The position numbers and the translations under genes were made by a program. A DNA stretch of 5,741 bases from Fidelibacterota bacterium (GTDB taxonomy: Bacteria > Fidelibacterota > UBA2242 > B5-G15), in the NCBI GenBank assembly GCA_003645825.1, contig QNCQ01000130.1:1-5741 (forward strand), read 5' to 3'. Positions 1 to 5,741 of this stretch are shown here, one piece after another (the stretch's first letter is position 1; every line of letters begins with the position of its first letter). The notes below the pieces were generated by a model. It ran no database searches. It saw only the letters and a list, made by a program, of their open reading frames with translations, and had not been told where the DNA came from.

Positions 1-7
1 AACCAAT

Positions 8-631
8 ATGAAACAAGATTTGGATATAGCATTTCTGGATGTCGATACTCAGTATGACTTTATGGACCCCCGGGGCAATCTCTATGTCCCTGATTCTGAG
101 AAGATTGTAGGGAATATTGAAAAGCTTCTGGCTTTTGCCCGTAAAAATGGTTTACCTATTTTTGGTTCTGTCGATGCACATAATCCCGATGATCCTGAGA
201 TGGAAACTGTAGGAGGTCCCTTCCCTCTCCACTGTATTAAAGGTGATAAGGGACAAGAAAAAATTTCTGCATCAGCACCTCTGAATCCACTGTGGGTTGA
301 AAACAGGAAATATACTGCGGATGAGCTTGAGAGCATTTTTAGTCACCAAGGCGAAATTTATTTTGAAAAACAGAGTTTTAATCTTTTTGATAACCCCAAT
401 GCACGGATTGTCCTGGACAGGTTCAAGTTATTCGTTGTCTTTGGTGTTGCTACAGATTATTGTGTAAAAGCTGCTGTTTTGGGCTTGTTGGAGATGGGGA
501 AAACAGTATATGTGGTAGAGGATGCTATCAAGCCTGTTGCATCAGAGTCAGGTGAAGAAGCCATAAAGGAAATGAAGAAAAAGGGAGCAAAATTTATAAA
601 AGCGGATGAAGTGCACAGCATTTTGAGATGA
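8..631 (+). CDS. pncA: Nicotinamidase-like cysteine hydrolase (isochorismatase superfamily)
   Basis: Probable cytoplasmic hydrolase that deamidates nicotinamide to nicotinate plus ammonia, feeding NAD salvage. The 207 residues match the usual nicotinamidase length and form one alpha/beta domain. The catalytic triad is visible: Asp13 in DTQYDF, Lys121 in FEKQSF and Cys152 in GVATDYCV, where Val147-Ala148 is the usual cis-peptide position before the nucleophile. Asp56 and His58 (DAH) plus His75 (FPLHC) match the metal-binding residues that set nicotinamidases apart from other isochorismatase-fold enzymes. No signal peptide or membrane segment is seen. The ATG at 8 puts the first beta strand where the family expects it, but only seven bases precede it, so no ribosome binding site can be judged and an upstream start is possible. 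A terminator follows 30 bases after the stop. The fold and catalytic residues are seen; nicotinamide as substrate is inferred, and a related amidase is the main alternative. Confidence 0.88.
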   Translation: MKQDLDIAFLDVDTQYDFMDPRGNLYVPDSEKIVGNIEKLLAFARKNGLPIFGSVDAHNPDDPEMETVGGPFPLHCIKGDKGQEKISASAPLNPLWVENRKYTADELESIFSHQGEIYFEKQSFNLFDNPNARIVLDRFKLFVVFGVATDYCVKAAVLGLLEMGKTVYVVEDAIKPVASESGEEAIKEMKKKGAKFIKADEVHSILR

Positions 632-652
632 CTCGCATTATACCCATAGAAT
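623..652 (+). promoter_or_regulatory. Candidate sigma70-type promoter overlapping the end of the hydrolase gene
   Basis: TTGAGA (623-628) and TAGAAT (647-652) each match the -35 and -10 consensus at five of six positions, with an 18-base spacer. The -35 box lies in the last codons of the upstream gene. Transcription would start near 659, immediately before the hairpin at 661-693, and would read into the radical SAM gene. No better promoter fits in the 27 bases between the end of the hairpin's U-tract and the ATG at 720. This is consensus matching in AT-rich DNA only, so confidence is low. Confidence 0.3.
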
Positions 653-660
653 TGAAACAG

Positions 661-693
661 GTACCGTTTTCTTTAATGGAAGCGGTATTTTTT
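661..693 (+). terminator. Factor-independent terminator after the hydrolase gene
   Basis: The arms 661-671 (GTACCGTTTTC) and 678-688 (GGAAGCGGTAT) pair along 11 positions, three of them G-U wobbles, around the six-base loop TTTAAT. A run of six T (688-693) follows directly, and another T-rich stretch comes after one C. This is the standard intrinsic terminator layout on the + strand. It should end the hydrolase transcript, or act as a leader attenuator for the radical SAM gene if the promoter at 623-652 is real. Confidence 0.75.
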
Positions 694-703
694 CTTATTT
701 TTT

Positions 704-713
704 GGAAAGGGGG
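704..713 (+). promoter_or_regulatory. Ribosome binding site that fixes the radical SAM start
   Basis: The purine run GGAAAGGGGG ends six bases before the ATG at 720, which is normal Shine-Dalgarno spacing. It decides the start. The in-frame TTG at 702-704 overlaps this run and has only the T-rich terminator tail upstream, so initiation there is unlikely. Confidence 0.8.
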
Positions 714-719
714 TGCAAG

Positions 720-2171
720 ATGAAGGAGCAAAAGCTAAAATCTTTGTTACAAACCAAGCTTTTAGAGACAGGATTTAGAGTAAAGCCAATCAGAAATGCA
801 ATTTTTCAATACCTTGATCACTATGCATTCAATTCAATTGTAAAAGGTAATACAAACCACCGTTTAAGGAAGGTTCAAGAGGATAAATATGCAATGGTTT
901 CTGCTATAATTAACGCAGGTAGAAGAGGTTTCAATAAGAAGCTAATAGGAGAAAATGTGGGCAAAAGGCTTTTCGATAATCTTTTTGGTAGATCCTTCAT
1001 GAAAACAAACGAACATTTCTACGAGTTCTGTGAAAAGTATGGAATGCATCCCCCGAGTTTTCTTGTTCTCTCACCCACTGTAGCATGTAACTTGAGATGT
1101 GAAGGTTGTTACGCTAACAGTTCGGAGGCTCAAAGAAGCACATTGCCTTACAGTATCGTGAAAAGAGTTTTAAGGGAAAAAGTTGATCTCTGGGGAAGTC
1201 ATTTTACTGTAATTTCAGGTGGGGAACCATTTTTGTACAGGTCCGAAGGGAAGAACATTTTCGATATTTTCAAAGAAAACCTTGATCAGGTTTTTCTGGT
1301 GTATACCAATGGTACTTTATGTGATGAAGAAACTGCAAAAATACTGGGAGAACTTGGTAACGTTACCCCAGCAATCTCTGTTGAAGGCTTTGAAGAAGAA
1401 ACAGATAGAAGGCGGGGTAAAGGCACATTCAAGAAAATTGTAGAAGGAATGGAGTACTTGAAAAAACATGGGGTACCTTTTGGAATTTCGACTACCGCCA
1501 CGAGGGAAAACTGGGATGTACTGACAGATGAAAAGTTCTGGGATTTCTTTTTCAACCAGATGGGAGCGTTGTATCAGTGGATATTTCAATATATGCCAAT
1601 TGGGAGAGATCATCGGATGGACATGATGGTTACTCCGGAACAGAGAATGAAAATGTATGAGAGAACGTGGCGAGCGATAAGGGAAAGAAAATATTTCATT
1701 GCCGATTTCTGGAATTGTGGTGTTGTAAGTGATGGATGCATATCGGCAGGAGCTGCTTATGGAGGAGGATATATTTACGTTACATGGACAGGAGATGTAA
1801 CACCATGTGTCTTCAACCCGTTCAAGGTCGATAATATTATTGATGTTTATAAAAAAGGAGGAAACCTCAACACGGTGCTTTTTTCACCTTATTTTGAGGA
1901 TATAAGAAGGTGGCAACGCCGATATTATGATGATAAGCCGCTGGATGAAATGGGCAACTTGATCGCACCATGTCCTATCCGCGATCATTTTAAAGAGCTG
2001 AAACAAATTTTGATTAAGCACAAAGCTGTACCCGTGGATCCTGTTGATACTAAGCTATTACAGGATGGAAAGCTTGAAGAAAAGATACATGAATACGATA
2101 CCGCTTTCATGAAACTATCAGATCCTGTGTGGGAAAAGGACTACATAAAAGCGAACTCCAACCGGGAGTGA
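720..2171 (+). CDS. Radical SAM protein with SPASM/twitch-like C-terminal cysteines
   Basis: A 483-residue protein expected to reductively cleave S-adenosylmethionine to a 5'-deoxyadenosyl radical; the substrate is unknown. Residues 1-115 form a basic, probably helical region with no recognised domain. The radical SAM core follows: Cys123, Cys127 and Cys130 (CNLRCEGC) would hold the [4Fe-4S] cluster, and GGEP at 167-170 is the SAM-binding motif. In the C-terminal part, Cys333, Cys340, Cys363 (GDVTPC, a typical SPASM-type context) and Cys418 (APCPIRDH) could ligate an auxiliary Fe-S cluster. Spacing differs from the classic seven-cysteine SPASM set, so a twitch-like single cluster is more likely. 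The ATG at 720 is chosen over TTG at 702 because a strong ribosome binding site sits six bases before it. It is soluble, with no export signal. The gene lies 85 bp before the receiver/ATP-grasp gene with no U-tract terminator between, so co-transcription is plausible. Candidate roles are peptide or cofactor maturation or protein modification; none is shown by the sequence. Confidence 0.9.
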   Translation: MKEQKLKSLLQTKLLETGFRVKPIRNAIFQYLDHYAFNSIVKGNTNHRLRKVQEDKYAMVSAIINAGRRGFNKKLIGENVGKRLFDNLFGRSFMKTNEHFYEFCEKYGMHPPSFLVLSPTVACNLRCEGCYANSSEAQRSTLPYSIVKRVLREKVDLWGSHFTVISGGEPFLYRSEGKNIFDIFKENLDQVFLVYTNGTLCDEETAKILGELGNVTPAISVEGFEEETDRRRGKGTFKKIVEGMEYLKKHGVPFGISTTATRENWDVLTDEKFWDFFFNQMGALYQWIFQYMPIGRDHRMDMMVTPEQRMKMYERTWRAIRERKYFIADFWNCGVVSDGCISAGAAYGGGYIYVTWTGDVTPCVFNPFKVDNIIDVYKKGGNLNTVLFSPYFEDIRRWQRRYYDDKPLDEMGNLIAPCPIRDHFKELKQILIKHKAVPVDPVDTKLLQDGKLEEKIHEYDTAFMKLSDPVWEKDYIKANSNRE

Positions 2172-2198
2172 AAAACACATTCTACTCTGCATAAATTT

Positions 2199-2235
2199 TT
2201 GGTAGACTTAAAGGCTAACTATTTTAAATTACCAA
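2199..2235. repeat. Interrupted inverted repeat between the radical SAM and ATP-grasp genes
   Basis: TTGGTA (2199-2204) pairs with TACCAA (2230-2235), and inside it TTAAA (2208-2212) pairs with TTTAA (2223-2227). The two stems are separated by a small 3x2 internal loop and capped by ten bases. No T-run follows on either strand, so it does not look like an intrinsic terminator. It could be an operator dyad, an mRNA structure affecting translation of the GTG-started downstream gene, or chance in an AT-rich gap. The rest of the 85-base gap shows only poor promoter matches. Confidence 0.35.
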
Positions 2236-2246
2236 TAACAAAATTC

Positions 2247-2250
2247 GAGG
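2247..2250 (+). promoter_or_regulatory. Ribosome binding site for the GTG-started receiver/ATP-grasp gene
   Basis: GAGG, in the context CGAGGT, ends six bases before the GTG at 2257. An in-frame TGA occupies 2254-2256 directly before the GTG, so no start further upstream is possible in this frame. Together these support the rare GTG start. Confidence 0.7.
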
Positions 2251-2256
2251 TCTTGA

Positions 2257-5220
2257 GTGGATCTGGAAAGGTTTCACAAATTTTATAATACTTTCAAATA
2301 CGGTGATGACAACTATCATGAATTGATGAAGAACAAGATAAACGAAATACTGTTGCTTTCTTCGTACTATGAAGCTTTTATTCTCGAGCAGGATGGAGGG
2401 CTATCTGAACAGATATATGGTGAATATAAACAACTTAATTTGAGCACTGCCCCCAGGATTACCAATGTACCAACGCCTGACAGGGCAATGAAAGCGCTAA
2501 AGCGGAAGAGATTTGATCTGATAATTACCCTGTTAAATGTGGGAGATATGAGCACAACAGACTTTGCCAAGGAGGTGAAAAGTCAGTTTCCGGACATTCC
2601 AATTCTTTTACTGCTGAAGTCCAAATCTGAGGTGGAAGAGATAAATGCCCTTGGAGATAAGCTCTATTACTATATTGATGATATCTTTCTCTGGAATGGG
2701 GATGCAAAAATATTTCTTGCAATGGTTAAGTCCATCGAAGACAAACGGAATATCGAGAACGATACCAGAGTTGGAATGGTCAGAGTAATTCTCCTTGTTG
2801 AAGATTCTGTTCAATATTATTCTATTTTTCTCCCACTACTGTATTCAGAGATTATGAAACAGACCCAGCTTCTTATTCAGGAGGAGTTGAATGATATTCA
2901 GAAAAGACTGCGTATGAGAGTTCGTCCTAAGATTATTCTTGTTCACAACTACGAGGACGCTATCTACTACTATAATAAGTATGCTGAACACATTCTTGCG
3001 GTCATTTCGGATATATGTTTTCCTCATAGTCACAAGCTTGACAATGAAGCGGGGATAAAGCTTGTTGCTGAGGTTCGGAAAGATGAGGAAAGTGATATTC
3101 CATGTATATTGATGTCGTCAGATATTAGTCACGAGAGAAAGGCAAAGGAGCTGGGAGCAACTTTTTTGCATAAGTTTTCCCGTACGCTGCTACATGAGAT
3201 AAGAGAATTTATGCTTGATCGATTAGGATTTGGTGATTTCAAATTTCGGGTACCGGGGAAAGGTGTCGTCGCTGTGGCAAAAACGCTTTACGATTTTGAA
3301 GAAAAACTGAAAGAGGTACCCGATGAATCGCTTATTTATCATAGTAGCAGAAATCATTTTTCAGCGTGGTTGCTTGCTCGCGGAGAGATTCAGATAGCGA
3401 AAAAGTTACGCCCTCTCAAAATGAAAGATTTCGAATCTGTTTCGGATATGAGGAATCACCTAGTAAATGCTATTAGAATGATAAAGGAGAGGAGAAATCG
3501 TGGAAGAGTGATAAACTTTGACCCGGCAAGTTTGAATGATCCGTATAAAATAGTGTTACTATCTGAAGGTTCTCTTGGTGGAAAAGGGCGGGGTATAGCC
3601 TTCATGAATGCCACAATTGTTTCAACGGGGCTAGAAGAAAGATACAGGAACATCGTAGTTACTCAGCCGTGTACGGCTATAGTGGGAACAAATGAGTATG
3701 ATAGGTTTATTGATGCCAACGATATTGACGTGGCTCAAATAGTCGCAATGTCGGATGAGGATATAAACAGAATCTTTCTTTCTTTTGACCTTTCAGATGA
3801 ATTAAAAGAGAAGCTAAGAATTTTTCTGCAGAATGTTACAACTCCGCTCGCCGTAAGGTCGTCAGGTCTGCTTGAGGATTCGATATCGGAATCCTTTGCA
3901 GGTGTCTACAGAACTTATATGGTTCCGAATAATCATCCAGATGTGGAAGTGCGTCTAAAACAGCTTGAAGACGCTATAAAACTTGTTTATGCTTCTGTAT
4001 TTCTAAGGTCGGCAAGAGGATATGTGGAAAGTATTGACCATAAAATTGAAGAAGAGAAAATGGCAGTTGTTATTCAACAGATAGCAGGTGTGGATCATGG
4101 GGATGGATACTTTTATCCAACAATTTCAGGTGTTGCCGAGTCCCACAACTATTACCCTATCCACCCTTTAAAATATGAGGACAGTATCTGTACAATGACA
4201 ATTGGGCTTGGAAGAGCTGCAGTTACTGATGGTATTGGTTATAGATTTTCTCCGAAATACCCCAAGATAAATCTTTTTAATACTGAGACTCTAATAAAGA
4301 AATCGCAACGATACTTTTATGCCATAAACCTTAAAAAGAAGAGTTTTGATCTGGCGGTAGGTGAACAGGCCACAATTAGCAGGCTAAGTATAGAAGAAGC
4401 TAAAAAGCATTCTTCTCTAAAGTATACTGCTTCTATGTATGACTTTGAAAACGATAGAATAATACCATATAGACCCGATGATAATCTGCCCATAGTAGTA
4501 AACTTTGACGGGATAGTGAAATATAATGCTGTCCCACTGACCGAAGTCCTGCAGGATATTCTGGAGATAGGAAAGATCGCTTTTGGGAGACCGGTTGAAA
4601 TTGAATTTGCGGTAGAAATAAAAACCACTCCCCCGAAATTTTACCTTCTTCAGATAAGACCATCTATTTCAAGGAAAAATATAGTAAACATGGAAATATC
4701 TCAAGTTGACAAAGATAGGGCTTTTCTCTTTACAGATCAGAGTCTGGGAAACGGAATAGTGGATAATCTTACGGATATAATATACGTGAAACCTGAAGCT
4801 TTTGACAGAACAAAAACATCCGAAATACAGAAGGAAATAGAAGTCTTTAACTATGAATTGAAAAAAACAAACAAAAGATACTTGCTTATCGGGCCTGGTA
4901 GATGGGGCTCTTCGGATAGGTTTCTGGGCATTCCCGTAAGATTTTTTCAGATTTCGAATGCAAAAGTTATTGTGGAAGTTACTCTTGAGGACTTTGTAGT
5001 GGAGCCCTCCCAGGGAACTCACTTTCTTCATAATATTATTTCGATGAACATTGGATATCTTGCAGTAAACAACACCAATAAATCCCATATTGACTGGGAA
5101 TGGTTAAAAAACCTCCAGAAGGTTAAGGAAACTCAATATCTTGTTCATGTTAAAACACCTGCTCCTCTTAAAGTTTTGATGGATGGACAAAAAGGAGTAG
5201 CAGTGATATACAAAAATTAA
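2257..5220 (+). CDS. Receiver-domain / PEP-synthase-type ATP-grasp fusion protein (PEP/pyruvate-binding domain)
   Basis: A 987-residue soluble protein of unknown reaction. Domains in order: residues 28-165 resemble a receiver but lack the acidic pair (SSYYE at 35-39) and have Leu92 where the phospho-Asp should be. Residues 174-320 are a second receiver with Glu182-Asp183, phospho-acceptor Asp252 (ISDICFP), Ser287/Ser288 and Lys306, so it is probably phosphorylatable. Residues 320-430 are a linker domain with YHSSRNHFSAWL near 361-372. Residues 430-805 resemble the PPDK_N/PEP-synthase ATP-grasp domain: GGKGRG at 441-446, AVRSSGLLED at 532-541 with SFAG at 546-549, GLGR at 650-653 where GLGE is usual, EIEFAVE at 781-787 and LQIRP at 798-802. 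Residues 805-987 are an unassigned C-terminal domain with GPGRWGSSDR (879-888) and PSQGTHF (917-923). The phosphohistidine domain (TSHAAI-type) and the PEP/pyruvate barrel of true PEP synthase and pyruvate phosphate dikinase are absent, so those names would mislead. ATP-dependent phosphoryl transfer or ligation, controlled by the receiver, is inferred. It starts at GTG and probably shares an operon with the radical SAM gene. Confidence 0.88.
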   Translation: MDLERFHKFYNTFKYGDDNYHELMKNKINEILLLSSYYEAFILEQDGGLSEQIYGEYKQLNLSTAPRITNVPTPDRAMKALKRKRFDLIITLLNVGDMSTTDFAKEVKSQFPDIPILLLLKSKSEVEEINALGDKLYYYIDDIFLWNGDAKIFLAMVKSIEDKRNIENDTRVGMVRVILLVEDSVQYYSIFLPLLYSEIMKQTQLLIQEELNDIQKRLRMRVRPKIILVHNYEDAIYYYNKYAEHILAVISDICFPHSHKLDNEAGIKLVAEVRKDEESDIPCILMSSDISHERKAKELGATFLHKFSRTLLHEIREFMLDRLGFGDFKFRVPGKGVVAVAKTLYDFEEKLKEVPDESLIYHSSRNHFSAWLLARGEIQIAKKLRPLKMKDFESVSDMRNHLVNAIRMIKERRNRGRVINFDPASLNDPYKIVLLSEGSLGGKGRGIAFMNATIVSTGLEERYRNIVVTQPCTAIVGTNEYDRFIDANDIDVAQIVAMSDEDINRIFLSFDLSDELKEKLRIFLQNVTTPLAVRSSGLLEDSISESFAGVYRTYMVPNNHPDVEVRLKQLEDAIKLVYASVFLRSARGYVESIDHKIEEEKMAVVIQQIAGVDHGDGYFYPTISGVAESHNYYPIHPLKYEDSICTMTIGLGRAAVTDGIGYRFSPKYPKINLFNTETLIKKSQRYFYAINLKKKSFDLAVGEQATISRLSIEEAKKHSSLKYTASMYDFENDRIIPYRPDDNLPIVVNFDGIVKYNAVPLTEVLQDILEIGKIAFGRPVEIEFAVEIKTTPPKFYLLQIRPSISRKNIVNMEISQVDKDRAFLFTDQSLGNGIVDNLTDIIYVKPEAFDRTKTSEIQKEIEVFNYELKKTNKRYLLIGPGRWGSSDRFLGIPVRFFQISNAKVIVEVTLEDFVVEPSQGTHFLHNIISMNIGYLAVNNTNKSHIDWEWLKNLQKVKETQYLVHVKTPAPLKVLMDGQKGVAVIYKN

Positions 5221-5244
5221 GGGCTGTACAAAGACAGCCCTTAA
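5212..5244 (-). terminator. Convergent terminator, U-tract oriented for the glutamate dehydrogenase gene
   Basis: TTAAGGGCTGT (5217-5227) and ACAGCCCTTAA (5234-5244) form a perfect 11-bp stem around a six-base loop. On the - strand the stem is followed by TTTTT (complement of 5212-5216), which makes a standard terminator for glutamate dehydrogenase. On the + strand no T-run follows the stem, so it would stop the ATP-grasp transcript only weakly on its own. The left arm contains the TAA stop codon (5218-5220) of that gene. Confidence 0.8.
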
Positions 5245-5271
5245 GCCTCCAAATTTAGGAATGACTTATTT

Positions 5272-5741
5272 TCAGACAACTCCCTGATCTATCATGGCAT
5301 CTGCAACTTTGATAAAACCGCCAATATTGGCCCCTCTTACATAGTCCACGTAGTCACCTTTCTTCCCATATTTGACGCATGTTGCATGGATATTCTTCAT
5401 TATTTCTTTTAATTTGTTGTCAACCTCTTCTCGTGTCCATGAAAGTCTCATGCTGTTTTGTGTCATTTCCAGACCAGATACCGCTACTCCTCCGGCATTG
5501 GCGGCTTTGCCCGGGCCAAAAAGAATCTTTGCAGACTGGAATACATCAATTGCTTCAGGTGTGCTTGGCATATTAGCACCTTCAGCTACGCATATACAGC
5601 CATTTTTGACAAGCATTTTTGCTTCCTCACCACTGATTTCGTTTTCTGTAGCACATGGAAGAGCAATGTCGCACTTTACTTTCCAGGGCCTCTCGTTTTC
5701 CCAGTATTCAACTTTGTACTCCTCAGCATACTCTCTGATTC
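5272..5741 (-). CDS. gdhA: Glutamate dehydrogenase, class I hexameric (C-terminal part, cut by window edge)
   Basis: Catalyses reversible reductive amination of 2-oxoglutarate with ammonia and NAD(P)H to glutamate, in the cytoplasm. The last 155 residues are present, reading from the window end (an Ile codon at 5737-5739) to the TGA at 5272-5274; the family is about 445 residues, so roughly two thirds lie outside. Diagnostic stretches are KCDIALPCATENE and VAEGANMPSTPEA of the cofactor domain, GKAANAGGVAVSGLEM and TQNSMRLSW of the return to the substrate domain (its Ser should be the glutamate-contacting Ser of the family), and a C-terminal end of GGFIKVADAMIDQGVV. The catalytic Lys and Asp are off the window, and coenzyme preference cannot be judged from this part. 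Reading should not begin at the internal ATG near 5616: the open frame and family similarity continue upstream of it to the edge. It converges on the ATP-grasp gene and ends at the hairpin at 5212-5244. Confidence 0.95.
   Translation of the reverse strand, partial: IREYAEEYKVEYWENERPWKVKCDIALPCATENEISGEEAKMLVKNGCICVAEGANMPSTPEAIDVFQSAKILFGPGKAANAGGVAVSGLEMTQNSMRLSWTREEVDNKLKEIMKNIHATCVKYGKKGDYVDYVRGANIGGFIKVADAMIDQGVV

Noticed and set aside
702..719. Upstream TTG start adding six residues to the radical SAM protein
   Set aside because: The TTG overlaps the Shine-Dalgarno run at 704-713, and only a T-rich terminator tail precedes it. The ATG at 720 has ideal spacing.
2199..2230. Promoter for the fusion gene in the 85-bp gap
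   Set aside because: The best pairs (for example TAGACT 2203-2208 with TAAATT 2225-2230) match at only four of six positions each, which is expected by chance in AT-rich DNA.
4669..5088. Open frame of 139 codons on the - strand inside the large fusion gene
   Set aside because: It lies entirely within a strongly supported coding region, and its translation is low-complexity and Phe/Ser/Lys-rich with no family signature. It is a shadow frame.
2257..5220. Naming the large protein phosphoenolpyruvate synthase (ppsA) or pyruvate phosphate dikinase
   Set aside because: Only the ATP-grasp domain is recognisable. The phosphohistidine domain and the PEP/pyruvate barrel are not seen, and receivers occupy the N-terminus.
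5272..5616. A separate 114-residue protein beginning at the internal Met of the - strand gene
   Set aside because: The frame stays open to the window edge and continues as glutamate dehydrogenase sequence (KCDIALPCATENE), so this is the tail of a longer gene.
1..5741. CRISPR array, tRNA/rRNA gene, insertion sequence or attachment site
   Set aside because: No spaced direct repeats, cloverleaf sequence, transposase signature or terminal inverted repeats were seen, and coding genes fill nearly the whole window.

Overview
The window is bacterial, AT-rich (roughly 40% GC by eye) and densely coded. It holds three complete or nearly complete genes on the + strand and one partial gene on the - strand. 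Purine-rich Shine-Dalgarno sequences and factor-independent terminators are visible, and the - strand gene is a class I (hexameric) glutamate dehydrogenase. The mix of a radical SAM enzyme, a receiver/PEP-synthase-like fusion and this dehydrogenase would fit an anaerobe. The clear Shine-Dalgarno sites argue mildly against a typical Bacteroidota genome. I cannot place the organism more closely from sequence alone.

Layout: (1) 8-631 +, a nicotinamidase-type cysteine hydrolase (isochorismatase superfamily) with its catalytic and metal-binding residues intact. (2) 632-719, a gap with a terminator hairpin and U-tract, a candidate promoter just upstream of that hairpin, and the ribosome binding site of the next gene. 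(3) 720-2171 +, a 483-residue radical SAM protein with an intact CxxxCxxC site and a C-terminal cysteine set that may bind an auxiliary Fe-S cluster. (4) 2172-2256, a gap with no U-tract terminator but an 11-bp interrupted dyad. (5) 2257-5220 +, a 987-residue protein with a degenerate receiver, an apparently intact receiver, a middle linker domain, a PEP-synthase-type ATP-grasp domain and an unassigned C-terminal domain. It has no phosphohistidine or PEP/pyruvate barrel domain. (6) A perfect 11-bp hairpin overlapping the stop codon of that gene, whose U-tract serves the opposite strand. (7) 5272-5741 -, the C-terminal third of glutamate dehydrogenase, cut by the window edge.

How the genes may work together: the radical SAM gene and the receiver/ATP-grasp gene are co-directional, 85 bp apart and have no obvious terminator between them, so they could form a two-gene unit. 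The receiver suggests input from a phosphorelay, and the ATP-grasp domain suggests ATP-dependent phosphoryl or ligase-like chemistry on an unknown substrate. This pair is the most interesting part of the window. The nicotinamidase (NAD salvage) is separated from it by a terminator, and the glutamate dehydrogenase (ammonia/glutamate metabolism) converges on it from the other strand. Both look like ordinary metabolic neighbours.
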